The notes beneath the pieces were generated by a model. It worked only from the letters and a program-made list of their open reading frames with translations. It was not told where the DNA came from and ran no database searches. Positions 47,534 through 55,931 of a stretch of DNA of 64,000 nucleotides are shown in pieces. The stretch is from NCBI RefSeq assembly GCF_033878955.1, contig NZ_CP138858.1, forward strand, positions 1,240,001 through 1,304,000, read 5' to 3'. Within the stretch, counting starts at the first letter, position 1; the number at the start of each line of letters is the position of its first letter. Source of the stretch: Coraliomargarita algicola (lineage in GTDB: Bacteria; Verrucomicrobiota; Verrucomicrobiia; Opitutales; Coraliomargaritaceae). A program made the position numbers and the translations under genes.

Positions 47534-47583
47534 GTCCGCTCGGGAGACGGTAGAGGGAATATCTCCCGGGCGGACCCATTTTT
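47534..47583 (+). terminator. rho-independent terminator
   Basis: A 14-bp stem (47534-47547 with 47562-47575, one G-U pair) is followed by CCATTTTT. It ends the EF-hand lipoprotein transcript before the ferredoxin gene. Confidence 0.85.
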
Positions 47584-47606
47584 AATATATAAGAGGAACT
47601 CGTATT

Positions 47607-47819
47607 ATGGGAATCGAACGAATCGACGGCTGCATCGGCTGTGAATCTTGCGTCCTCGCCTGTCCGACCGATGTCTTACGTATAAACGAGAAAACGAAAA
47701 AGGCCGAAATACGCTACCAGCAAGACTGCCAAGTCTGCTACCTGTGCCAGCAATACTGCCCGGTCGATGCGATCACAATCACGGCTGGAAGAGTCATTCC
47801 TGCCATAACCGCTTGGTAA
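47607..47819 (+). CDS. 2[4Fe-4S] ferredoxin-type electron carrier
   Basis: The 70-residue product has two CxxCxxCxxxCP motifs, CIGCESCVLACP and CQVCYLCQQYCP, so it binds two [4Fe-4S] clusters. GAGGA before the ATG is the ribosome-binding site. It is the first gene of a three-gene operon with a membrane cytochrome and a flavoprotein. It would carry electrons between them, or supply them from the cytoplasm. No signal peptide is present. Similar proteins serve as subunits of fumarate or adenylylsulfate reductase-type complexes. Confidence 0.85.
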   Translation: MGIERIDGCIGCESCVLACPTDVLRINEKTKKAEIRYQQDCQVCYLCQQYCPVDAITITAGRVIPAITAW

Positions 47820-47822
47820 ATC

Positions 47823-48428
47823 ATGAACCGTTGGCTTTTCATCGTCTGCTATAGCCTGCTCTTCGTCGGCGCTCCGATCTTTCTCGCGCTCACCCAGGGC
47901 ATCCCCAGCCAATCAAATTTTCAGCTCGCGGTGCTGCTCGTGAGCGTGGGCGCCTTCGGACTCACGCTCGGCCTCTTCTGGCTAACGCGCCTCCTGCCCA
48001 AAGACAGCGTCAAAATGCGTTTGGGCAAAATGATGTCCTGGCACAAGTATCTGGGCTATGCCGTTTGTATCATTTTTATGATACATCCCATACTGATCAT
48101 CGCACGACGCTTCTGGGTGGTAGAATCCAACCCGATCCATAATTTAAAGCTGATGCTGACCGCGCCGCTGGTTTGGCCGGGCATGGCGGCCTGGCTCTTG
48201 CTCATGCTGATTATGGGATTTGCCTTAGCTAGAAAGCGTTTCTCGGCAAAGACCTTCCGCAATCTTCACGGCTGGCTGTCCATCGCCTTCCTGATCTTCG
48301 CGGCATGGCATGTCATATCCATCGGTCGCCATAGCGATCTGATTCTGGCCGCCTTTTGGGGCCTCTTGGCGGCTGCCGCGATCGTCGGCTACTTCAACCG
48401 AGCACTTCTAAAAAAACGAACCTCATGA
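47823..48428 (+). CDS. ferric-reductase-like b-type membrane cytochrome
   Basis: The 201-residue protein has about six hydrophobic segments (LFIVCYSLLFVGAPIFLAL, AAWLLLMLIMGFALA and others). Histidines in SWHKYLGYAV, IFMIHPIL, RNLHGWLS and AAWHVISIGRH are placed as in heme-binding pairs of the ferric reductase-like transmembrane family. It starts three bases after the ferredoxin stop and its stop overlaps the next ATG (ATGA). It probably passes electrons across the inner membrane to the exported flavoprotein. Confidence 0.72.
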   Translation: MNRWLFIVCYSLLFVGAPIFLALTQGIPSQSNFQLAVLLVSVGAFGLTLGLFWLTRLLPKDSVKMRLGKMMSWHKYLGYAVCIIFMIHPILIIARRFWVVESNPIHNLKLMLTAPLVWPGMAAWLLLMLIMGFALARKRFSAKTFRNLHGWLSIAFLIFAAWHVISIGRHSDLILAAFWGLLAAAAIVGYFNRALLKKRTS

Positions 48429-50197
48429 GCACACCTCCAAAATTCAAAATGAACCGTCGACACTTTCTAGGTGCAGCGGGAGGCACCTGTGCGGTGCTCG
48501 GAGCCGCGTACTTTTGGGGTAAGGACTCCGCCGAACAGAGCCCTTCCCATCCGCCGCACATGCAAACCAGCAAGAAGCCCAAGAACGCCAGCGAAGGCAG
48601 CATCCGGGAGTGCTTCACCGAGGTGCTGGTCGTGGGCGGCGGCATGGCGGGCGTCTTTGCCGCCGTCAAAGCGCACGACCACGGTGCCAAAGTAATTCTA
48701 GTCGACAAGGGCGCCGTCGGTCGATCCGGGCAGACGCCTTTCGCCCGCGGCATCTTTCGCTACGATGAGCAGAAAACCGGCCTATCGAAGGAGGCCTACC
48801 TGCAAAAGACCGCCGAAGCAGCCGAATACATCAACAACCCGGCTTACACACGACTCATGCTCGACCGCGGACCGGATTGTATCGACGAATTGACGACATG
48901 GGGCTTCTTCGACGAAGCCTGCTACGCCAAAGCCATGACCAAGCCGCTGGCAGACCGCGGCATTCAGGTCATACAACGGGTCACCTTAACTAACCTATTG
49001 GAAGATCAGGGCCGCGTGGTCGGTGCCATGGGCATGTTCATCGACAATAACGAATCTCTGGTCGTCCACGCACGCAGTGTGATCCTCTGCACGGGTGCGG
49101 GTGGTTTCAAACCGGCTGGCTGGCAAATCTCTTCACTCACACACGACGGCGATGCCATGGCCTACCGCATCGGCGCGGAAATCACCGGCAAGGAATGGGT
49201 CGACGGACACGGCATGCGCAACAACGGCCTGGAAGGCCTCAGTAGCGTGCTCTCGTTTTCGTCAATTTCCCCCATGCTCGGCGTCGAGGAAAACATCGAA
49301 GTCAGCAAAAACGGCCCGATGACCGAGATGCGCATGGGGCCACCGCCCGGAGCCAAGCACGCCGACGGCGCCGGTCCTGGCGGGCCTCCGAGTGGCGGCA
49401 AGGAGGGCCCTCAATTAGCCGGTGGCCCCAACGACTCCAAAGGTCCCGGCGGGGGCCCTCCAGGTGGAGGTCCTCCCGGGGGCATAGGCGGCCCACCTCC
49501 GGGCATGCAAATGTGCGGGGGCGCATCGGCGGGCATGTCGCAACACAAGGGCGAAGGTCTCTTCCCCGCCGACGATCGCTGCGCATCCAATATTCCCGGA
49601 CTCTATGCCGCCGGCGATTCGTTGGGCTCGATGCAGAGCGGGGGCATCTACACCCAAGTCGGCTCCTCCTTGGTCGGCTCGGCCGCGCAAGGCTGTGTGG
49701 CCGGACAGGCCGCAGCCGAATACGTGAAACAGGTGCAAGATTACACCACCCCGATGAGCACGCTCAAGCAGATCAACACCCGGATCTACGCGCCCTATTT
49801 GCGCGAGCGGGGCTTCTCACCCGACTGGGTCACCCACACCTTGCAGGGAATCATGATCCCCAATTTCATACTCTACGTCAAAAGCGAAGAACGCCTCCAG
49901 GCCGCCCTCACCTATGTGGAATACCTGCGCGATCACCAGCTGCCGCTCCTCATGGCTGACGATCTGCACGAGCTGCGTAAATGCCATGAAACCGCCAACA
50001 TGGTGCTCAACGCCGAGATGAAACTACGCACCTCACTCATGCGCAAAGAATCACGTGGCAGTCACTACCGCGAAGACTATCCCGAGCGTAACGACCGGGA
50101 CTGGCTCTGCTGGATCAAGATCCGTCAGTCACAAGACGGCGCCATGGAACTGCTCAAGCATCCAATCCCGCCTATACACTCAGTAAAAAGCGCTTAG
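48425..50197 (+). CDS. Tat-exported FAD flavoprotein of the fumarate-reductase family
   Basis: The start at 48425 overlaps the previous stop in ATGA. A Tat signal follows (MNRRHFLGAAGGTCAVLG). FAD binding is shown by TEVLVVGGGMAGVFAA and a later GLYAAGDSLGSMQSGGIYTQ. The usual function is reduction of fumarate, urocanate or a similar acceptor in the periplasm. A long Gly/Pro-rich insert (about residues 300-372; GPGGPPSGGKEG, GGPPGGGPPGGIGGPPPG) is unusual for this family and probably loops out. It is the last gene of the ferredoxin-cytochrome-flavoprotein operon and its 3' end overlaps ahpF by 4 bases in convergent direction. The substrate is unknown. Confidence 0.75.
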   Translation: MSTPPKFKMNRRHFLGAAGGTCAVLGAAYFWGKDSAEQSPSHPPHMQTSKKPKNASEGSIRECFTEVLVVGGGMAGVFAAVKAHDHGAKVILVDKGAVGRSGQTPFARGIFRYDEQKTGLSKEAYLQKTAEAAEYINNPAYTRLMLDRGPDCIDELTTWGFFDEACYAKAMTKPLADRGIQVIQRVTLTNLLEDQGRVVGAMGMFIDNNESLVVHARSVILCTGAGGFKPAGWQISSLTHDGDAMAYRIGAEITGKEWVDGHGMRNNGLEGLSSVLSFSSISPMLGVEENIEVSKNGPMTEMRMGPPPGAKHADGAGPGGPPSGGKEGPQLAGGPNDSKGPGGGPPGGGPPGGIGGPPPGMQMCGGASAGMSQHKGEGLFPADDRCASNIPGLYAAGDSLGSMQSGGIYTQVGSSLVGSAAQGCVAGQAAAEYVKQVQDYTTPMSTLKQINTRIYAPYLRERGFSPDWVTHTLQGIMIPNFILYVKSEERLQAALTYVEYLRDHQLPLLMADDLHELRKCHETANMVLNAEMKLRTSLMRKESRGSHYREDYPERNDRDWLCWIKIRQSQDGAMELLKHPIPPIHSVKSA

Positions 50198-51771
50198 GCG
50201 CTGGTTTGCTTATGTGTTAACAGGTATTCAAAAGCAGCGAGGCCGGCTTTAGCGCCTTCTCCCATAGAGATGATGATTTGCTTATAAGGCGTATCCGTCA
50301 CATCCCCACAGGCAAAGATCCCTTCGACACTGGTCTGACACTTGGGAGACACTACAATCTCACCGCGAGGGTTCACATCGACCAGATCGCCTACAAATTG
50401 ACTATTGGGAGCGAGGCCGATCTGCACAAAGACACCATCGGTGGCTTGAGTGACTTTCTCGCCGCTCTCGCGCATCTCAAGCTCAAGCGCCGTCACACCA
50501 GCCTCATTGGCGATCACTTCTTGCACCGCCGCCGAGAGAATGACCTTTGCATTTTTAGTGCTCTGTAGCTTATCGACCAAAACCTTGTCGGCTTTGAGCG
50601 AGTCCATAAATTCCACCACTGTCACCGACTTGGTGATGGCCGCCAGATCCAGCGCGGCTTCCACCCCGGAGTTGCCCCCACCGACCACGACGACATCTTT
50701 GCCCTTAAAGTAAGGTCCGTCACAGTGCGGGCAATAGGCCACGCCCTTACCCACGTTTTCGACCTCGCCAGGCACGCCGAGTTTACGCCACTGAGCACCG
50801 GTCGCGATGACCACGGTGCGCGCCTGCAACACCTCGCCTGTGCTCAAGGTCAACAGTTTCAAATCTGAATCCGGCTTGGCCTCGATCGACTTCACGCGAA
50901 TACTGTCGCGCAATGCGATTGGATAATCGCCCAAGTGCTTGCGAATGTTATGCGTCAACTGGGTGCCGGTAATCTCGCTGATCGAGGTTACGTTTTCAAT
51001 GCCGACCGTATCACTCACCTGCCCGCCAAACTTCTCAGCGATCGTCGCGACTTCGAGTCCTTTGCGTGCCAGGTAGATGGATGCGGTCGCCGCTGCCGGG
51101 CCACCGCCCACGACGACGCTGTCGTAAACCTTGTCGTCCTGCACGGCCGCACTGCTGCTGACATTAAATTGCTGCGTGATCTTCTCGATGATCTGCGCCG
51201 CACTAATCTGCCCACTGGAAAATGGTTTTTTGTTCACGAAGACCGTGGGCACCCCCTGAACCTTGCGTTCATTCGCCAGATTCTGGTGCAGCGCACCATC
51301 GATCATTTCGTTGGTAATGCGTGGGTTCAACAGCGCCAACTGATTGAGCGTTTGCACCACATCGGGACATACGTGACAGTCCAACGAGATGAAGGTCTCA
51401 AACATTAAGTCTTCGTTGATCGCTTTGATCTGTGCTTGTAAGCCCGCATCCAGCTTGATTTCAGAGCCGCCCGCTTGCAGCAGAGCCAATACGAAGCTGT
51501 TAAACTCATGCCCTCCCGGCACACCGGAAAAAAGCACGCCGGTGGACTGATCATCGACCACCAGCTCAAAAGTCAGCCCCTCACGCACGGCGACAGTCGT
51601 GTCTTCGACTTCGCTGAAGCTAATCATGGATGAAACCGATGCCACTCCTTGCAACATGGCAATGAGCTCCGCACGCTTGGCATGAGCGCCCGCATGCAGG
51701 CGTAGTTCAACGCGACGCGTCATATTCTTAGTGTATTCGGTGAGAGCCTGAAGAAGATTCTTGTCTAACAT
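50194..51771 (-). CDS. ahpF: alkyl hydroperoxide reductase subunit F
   Basis: The 525-residue flavoprotein passes electrons from NADH to AhpC. Two thioredoxin-like folds form the N-terminus with the redox pair in SLDCHVCPDVV. Then come an FAD-binding region (SVVVGGGPAAATASIYLARKG), the thioredoxin-reductase pair in YCPHCDGPYFKG and the NAD-binding VVVVGGGNSGVEAAL. Length is normal for AhpF. It follows ahpC with about 250 bases between them, including a terminator, so it may be transcribed from its own promoter as well as by readthrough. It converges with the flavoprotein gene. Confidence 0.95.
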   Translation of the reverse strand: MLDKNLLQALTEYTKNMTRRVELRLHAGAHAKRAELIAMLQGVASVSSMISFSEVEDTTVAVREGLTFELVVDDQSTGVLFSGVPGGHEFNSFVLALLQAGGSEIKLDAGLQAQIKAINEDLMFETFISLDCHVCPDVVQTLNQLALLNPRITNEMIDGALHQNLANERKVQGVPTVFVNKKPFSSGQISAAQIIEKITQQFNVSSSAAVQDDKVYDSVVVGGGPAAATASIYLARKGLEVATIAEKFGGQVSDTVGIENVTSISEITGTQLTHNIRKHLGDYPIALRDSIRVKSIEAKPDSDLKLLTLSTGEVLQARTVVIATGAQWRKLGVPGEVENVGKGVAYCPHCDGPYFKGKDVVVVGGGNSGVEAALDLAAITKSVTVVEFMDSLKADKVLVDKLQSTKNAKVILSAAVQEVIANEAGVTALELEMRESGEKVTQATDGVFVQIGLAPNSQFVGDLVDVNPRGEIVVSPKCQTSVEGIFACGDVTDTPYKQIIISMGEGAKAGLAAFEYLLTHKQTSA

Positions 51772-51968
51772 TTTAAAAAGTCGTTAGCCGAGGCAGATCA
51801 AACTCTCCACGGCATGATAATTGTATCGAAAAATAAACGCTATGAGCAGTCTCGATCGACTCGCAACTATAGCTTAAATCGTCGCGCGGGCCTCGAATCA
51901 TTTACGAGGCGGCGGACACGGCTTCAGTGCACCGGGTGCACTGATAAAAATTGAAGTAATAAAAAAAA

Positions 51969-51992
51969 CGGGGCCCGGCCCTCCGGGCCCCG
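51969..51992 (-). terminator. rho-independent terminator of ahpC
   Basis: A perfect 10-bp G/C stem (51969-51978 with 51983-51992) is followed by T8 on the minus strand. It lies between ahpC and ahpF. Confidence 0.9.
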
Positions 51993-52023
51993 GAAAATAT
52001 GCATCTGCGATGTAAAAGATCGC

Positions 52024-52587
52024 TTAGATCTTGCCGACGAGGTCGAGCGAAGGCTTGAGTGTTTCTTCACCCGGCTGCCACTTAGCAGGGCATACTTGGC
52101 CATCATTGTTGGCCACGTATTGAGCCGCTTGCACCTTGCGTACAAGGTCTGCAGCCGAACGGCCGATACCGAGATCGTGCACTTCGACGATCTTGATCTT
52201 ACCTTCGGGATCTGCCACGAAAGTGCCGCGCAGCGCGAGGCCTTCTTCTTCAATCATCACGTCAAAACCACGTGTGATTTGACCTGTGGGGTCACCGATC
52301 ATTGGGAAGTTGATCTTCTTGATTGTGTCCGAAGCATCGTGCCATGCCTTGTGTGTGAAGTGTGTGTCAGTGGAGACCGAGTAAACTTCGACACCCAGCT
52401 CTTGCAGCTGTGCATAGTGATCCGCCAAGTCGCCTAGCTCTGTAGGGCAGACAAATGTAAAGTCCGCAGGATAGAAGAAGAAAACAGACCACTTGCCCTT
52501 CACGTCTTCAGTAGAGACGGGCTTGAACTCACCATTGTGGTAAGCCTGTGCGTTAAATTCTGGAATAAGTTCGTTTATTTTAGACAT
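52024..52587 (-). CDS. ahpC: alkyl hydroperoxide reductase subunit C (2-Cys peroxiredoxin)
   Basis: The 187-residue peroxiredoxin reduces hydrogen peroxide and alkyl peroxides. The peroxidatic cysteine lies in DFTFVCPTELGDLAD and the resolving cysteine in GQVCPAKWQPGEETL. Length and motifs are those of AhpC/Prx1. It is divergent from oxyR across 97 bp that contain an OxyR operator. AhpF downstream is its reductase. It is expected to be induced by peroxide. Confidence 0.96.
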   Translation of the reverse strand: MSKINELIPEFNAQAYHNGEFKPVSTEDVKGKWSVFFFYPADFTFVCPTELGDLADHYAQLQELGVEVYSVSTDTHFTHKAWHDASDTIKKINFPMIGDPTGQITRGFDVMIEEEGLALRGTFVADPEGKIKIVEVHDLGIGRSAADLVRKVQAAQYVANNDGQVCPAKWQPGEETLKPSLDLVGKI

Positions 52588-52649
52588 AATTTAATTAGAT
52601 TGAGGTTTAACTCGATGCGCAGAATAACAGATAAAGTTTGATAGTTGAA

Positions 52650-52686
52650 AGATATCTAATCTATACCTTTGATAGTTTTTAACTAT
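52650..52686. promoter_or_regulatory. OxyR operator overlapping the oxyR start
   Basis: The downstream half, ATAGTTTTTAACTAT at 52672-52686, matches the known OxyR element ATAGntnnnanCTAT at every defined position. Seven bases upstream lies a second, weaker element (52650-52664) whose right half CTAT and central T and A match. The seven-base spacing is that of the classic tetrameric site. The site touches the oxyR start codon and lies between ahpC and oxyR, so it can serve both. Confidence 0.7.
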
Positions 52687-53575
52687 GGAAATCCAACAGA
52701 TTCGTTACTTTCTCGCAGTGGCCGAGTTACGCAATTTTACCCGTGCAGCGGAGCGCTGTCATGTGGCACAACCTTCGCTCAGTCAGCAAATCAAAAAGCT
52801 GGAGCAGGAATTGGGCGGCGCTCTCTTTCACCGCATGGGCCGGCGCATTTTGCTCACCGAGCAAGGCGAACTCCTAGAATCCAAAGCTAAAACCATCCTT
52901 TTAGAGCACGAAAATGCGATTCAACAGGTGAGCGACTCCTTTCAATGCAGTCGCACCGTTACCTTAGGGGCGATTATGACAATTGCCCCCTATCTAGTTC
53001 CCGCGCTGCTACACAAGTTGACTGAGAGCGAATGCAGTTCACTACGGATTGAGGAAAATTTCACAGAAACCTTGATCGAAAAAGTGCGTCGCGGTCGGCT
53101 GGACTTCGCCATCATGTCTTCTCCGCTCAAGGAGCCCGACCTGCTGGTGCAAGTGCTGGGGCACGAACGCTTTCTCGCGGTGATGCCCAAGGAGCACCCG
53201 CTCAATTTGAGGCCCGGCAAAGTCACACTGGACGAACTCGTTCGCGAGCCCTTTCTTGAACTCAATAACATCCACTGCGCTGGCAAACAAATCCATGAAA
53301 TCTGCCGTCTCAGTTCCGGTAAGCGCAACACCGTGTTTCTAAGTTCCCAGATCGAAACCATCCGTCGTCTCGTGCTGGAAGGCAAAGGTGTCACCATTCT
53401 ACCCCAAATGTCGCTCCACGGACACGACGATATGGGTATCAAAGAAATCGAGGGGATGACGCTCGAACGCGAGATCACCCTAGTGCAACACCCCGACCGC
53501 TACCTCTCCAAGTCCGCGCAAGAGCTCAAAGATAAGCTCAAGGCCTTCACACAGCAGTATTTGCAAGCCGTGTAA
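52685..53575 (+). CDS. oxyR: LysR-type regulator of the OxyR class
   Basis: The 296-residue protein has a LysR helix-turn-helix (IRYFLAVAELRNFTRAAERC). In the effector domain Cys198 and Cys207 (IHCAGKQIHEIC) are nine apart, as the redox pair of E. coli OxyR (Cys199 and Cys208). It is divergent from ahpC and has an OxyR-like operator in the shared promoter. The start codon overlaps the operator by two bases and no ribosome-binding site is visible. It likely activates ahpC and ahpF on peroxide stress. Confidence 0.88.
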   Translation: MEIQQIRYFLAVAELRNFTRAAERCHVAQPSLSQQIKKLEQELGGALFHRMGRRILLTEQGELLESKAKTILLEHENAIQQVSDSFQCSRTVTLGAIMTIAPYLVPALLHKLTESECSSLRIEENFTETLIEKVRRGRLDFAIMSSPLKEPDLLVQVLGHERFLAVMPKEHPLNLRPGKVTLDELVREPFLELNNIHCAGKQIHEICRLSSGKRNTVFLSSQIETIRRLVLEGKGVTILPQMSLHGHDDMGIKEIEGMTLEREITLVQHPDRYLSKSAQELKDKLKAFTQQYLQAV

Positions 53576-53636
53576 TCCGACAAGTTGCATTCCAAGGGAT
53601 AACAAGAAATGAACCTCTTCAACGGCATCGGCGCCC

Positions 53637-53652
53637 CCTAGGGGCGTCACTT
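53637..53652. repeat. second copy of the 16-bp repeat
   Basis: It equals 38089-38104 and forms part of an almost perfect hairpin GCGCCCCCTAGGGGCG at 53631. It lies between the oxyR and GHL15-like genes, both ending there, and could serve as a terminator. Confidence 0.5.
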
Positions 53653-53710
53653 ATGACTGTCCCATTAACGCAAATTCACGTAATTAACGGTTCCACTCGT
53701 TTCTTGAGGA

Positions 53711-55804
53711 CTATTCTTCGTCCGAATCATCCAAGTCGTGTTTGCGGGTATTGGAGGTTTCGATCTGAGCGAACCCACTGATGCGCACTTCGGCTAAGGC
53801 ATCGTCCTGAGAGGCGATGGCCATGCCCATCTCAATCTTCTCATCCATGGGCAAGTCCACTTCACCGATGGGGGTCCAATTGCTTTCGTCGGATGAACAG
53901 TAGCCGAGAAAGCGGTCGCCTTGTCGCACTAGCATGGCGAAGCGTTTCTGCGGGGCATCGACCGAGCCGAGGCCGACGACGTTCGCGCCTTTGCCGGGGC
54001 GATAGACCATGTGCATGCGGCCCGCGGGATCGCGCAGGACAGCGACCATGGTGTCGTCCGCGGCTAATGAGGCGCGATACATGACACCGGCCTTGGCATT
54101 GGCACCCGAGTTAACAAAAGTATCGACGGAAGCCTTCACGCCACCGTCGCCATAATGAGCGTCGGATAGATAAAAGAATTGGTCCGCTGCACCGCCGATG
54201 AATCCGCTGCCTTCCAGTTTATAGATATCCACCGTGCTAGAGAGGCCGCTGCCAGCAAGTGGCGGCGCGCCGATGTTGTTTTTCCAAAGTATGCGCGTGT
54301 CCGCTCCGGGGTTCAGGTTCAGGTAAACATCACAGTGCTCAAAACTGCGGACATAGACGTAATTGTCCCGCATGTAGGGACCGAGCGGTTTGCCCAAGGG
54401 ACGTTGTAATTGGTCGGCATAGCTGGCCTCCCACTTCCACATGGGCTCGGTGGCATCGACGGTGGCCTGAACGTAAAAGTAGGCATACGCCTCGGCGTAA
54501 ATCAGATAGATCGCAAGACGGCTATCCAAGGAGTCTTCCAACTGGCGCGGATTGGACACACGTTTTGCCGGCATGCGGAGAATCTGCATTTTCTGATTCA
54601 GCCCGGTCTCGCGGGCGATCGCGATGGTCTCGGCAATCACATCCGGGTTCCCGCCACCGGTCCAGCCCTCCCGGTAGGTGCCGTCGACATAGCCGATGCG
54701 TTGCCGCGCATCGGAGTTGTTATTCATGACCAGCTTATCGACCGGGGTCGCTTGATACAGGGCATCGAGCATATAGATCGGCACGCCTGCCTTATCGACA
54801 AAGGTGCCATCGATCGCGGGGTCGCTGATCATTTTCTCGGCGCAGCCCACCCACCACTTGAGGAAGTCGGGATTGTCCCGCACATAGGTGGGCAGCCGTC
54901 CGCGGATGACAAAGTCGGGGTCGATCCACTCATCCCGGTGCCGGGTGATCGTGTCGTCGATGCCGTAGTGCCCGAAAAAGATGCGTGAGTTCCAATAGAA
55001 GAGCACCTTGATGTCCGGATTGATGGCTTTAAGGCGGGCCGCCGTATCCTTCATGCCTACGCTCGTATTACCAAAGCCTGCGCCGTTGGCCTTTTCCAAA
55101 ACCACCAGATCATAATTCTCCGCGATGGCCCGGATCTCCTGATCCGTGTAAGGCTTGCTCTTCCGGATGAGCATGCCGCGTGGCACTTTGTCCCAACTAA
55201 ACTTTGGAAAGTGTTTCAACTTCGCATCCGAACTGGGCTCGTAGGGCGTCGGCCCCATGTTATGCCCATTGCGCAGGTCGGAAAAAGGATGTTCGGGGTC
55301 CTCGATGCGCAGGGTCGGATCGCGCAAGACGAGCGATCCTTGAATCTCAAAATAGCCCTTGGGTGGCCGCCGGTCGTTCAATTTTCTCGGCGTCACTTTG
55401 GAGAAGGCACTTTCCAGCACCAGGCCGGCTCGCTCCGGCGTGAGTCCATTGACGGTAATCGACTGCAGTCTCGGCTCGGAAGATGCAGGATCCATCGCCA
55501 GCGTGAATTGCAACTGGTCCGCCTCCGGCCCATCGATCAGCTGATTCCCGGTCCAAGTGATCCGATAGACACGGGTCGAGCCCTCATCGCCCCGCTGACA
55601 GGAAAGCCGAGGTGAGCCCAGATTTTCGCTGCGATAACCATTCGCGAGAATCAGCTCTGTTTCGCTGCCGGAATCGCTCCCTGCGCCCGGACGCACGGTA
55701 ATCCAGAAATGACTGTTACGCCCCGACGAATCGACCGCAGCCAGCACCTGAATGCTACAACAAAGCAAGAACCAAACGGTTACAAGGCGATAAAAGTCAT
55801 ACAT
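53711..55804 (-). CDS. exported GHL15-like putative glycoside hydrolase with C-terminal beta-sandwich
   Basis: The 697-residue product has a signal peptide (LVTVWFLLCCSIQVLAA). Residues about 190-500 look like a TIM barrel: YDLVVLEKANGAGFG, INPDIKVLFYWNSRIFFG, IDGTFVDKAG and YVDGTYREGW, the pattern of putative hydrolases called GHL15. The last 170 residues form a beta-sandwich (FFYLSDAHYGDGGVKAS, KAGVMYRASLAADDT) like DUF1349-type lectin domains. Acidic residues at D-x-D/E positions could act in catalysis, but no substrate is known. The tail is strongly acidic (DLDDSDEE). It belongs to the second carbohydrate cluster. Confidence 0.55.
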   Translation of the reverse strand: MYDFYRLVTVWFLLCCSIQVLAAVDSSGRNSHFWITVRPGAGSDSGSETELILANGYRSENLGSPRLSCQRGDEGSTRVYRITWTGNQLIDGPEADQLQFTLAMDPASSEPRLQSITVNGLTPERAGLVLESAFSKVTPRKLNDRRPPKGYFEIQGSLVLRDPTLRIEDPEHPFSDLRNGHNMGPTPYEPSSDAKLKHFPKFSWDKVPRGMLIRKSKPYTDQEIRAIAENYDLVVLEKANGAGFGNTSVGMKDTAARLKAINPDIKVLFYWNSRIFFGHYGIDDTITRHRDEWIDPDFVIRGRLPTYVRDNPDFLKWWVGCAEKMISDPAIDGTFVDKAGVPIYMLDALYQATPVDKLVMNNNSDARQRIGYVDGTYREGWTGGGNPDVIAETIAIARETGLNQKMQILRMPAKRVSNPRQLEDSLDSRLAIYLIYAEAYAYFYVQATVDATEPMWKWEASYADQLQRPLGKPLGPYMRDNYVYVRSFEHCDVYLNLNPGADTRILWKNNIGAPPLAGSGLSSTVDIYKLEGSGFIGGAADQFFYLSDAHYGDGGVKASVDTFVNSGANAKAGVMYRASLAADDTMVAVLRDPAGRMHMVYRPGKGANVVGLGSVDAPQKRFAMLVRQGDRFLGYCSSDESNWTPIGEVDLPMDEKIEMGMAIASQDDALAEVRISGFAQIETSNTRKHDLDDSDEE

Positions 55805-55931
55805 ACGGCGTGTGCGATCACATAAATTCTGATGAACTCACAGTATACTTAAAAGCAACCAACAGCACTATAGCTGAAATACATGATATTAAACTGCAAG
55901 TCTCGCGGCGAAAGATTGCACTTGCTCCCGC

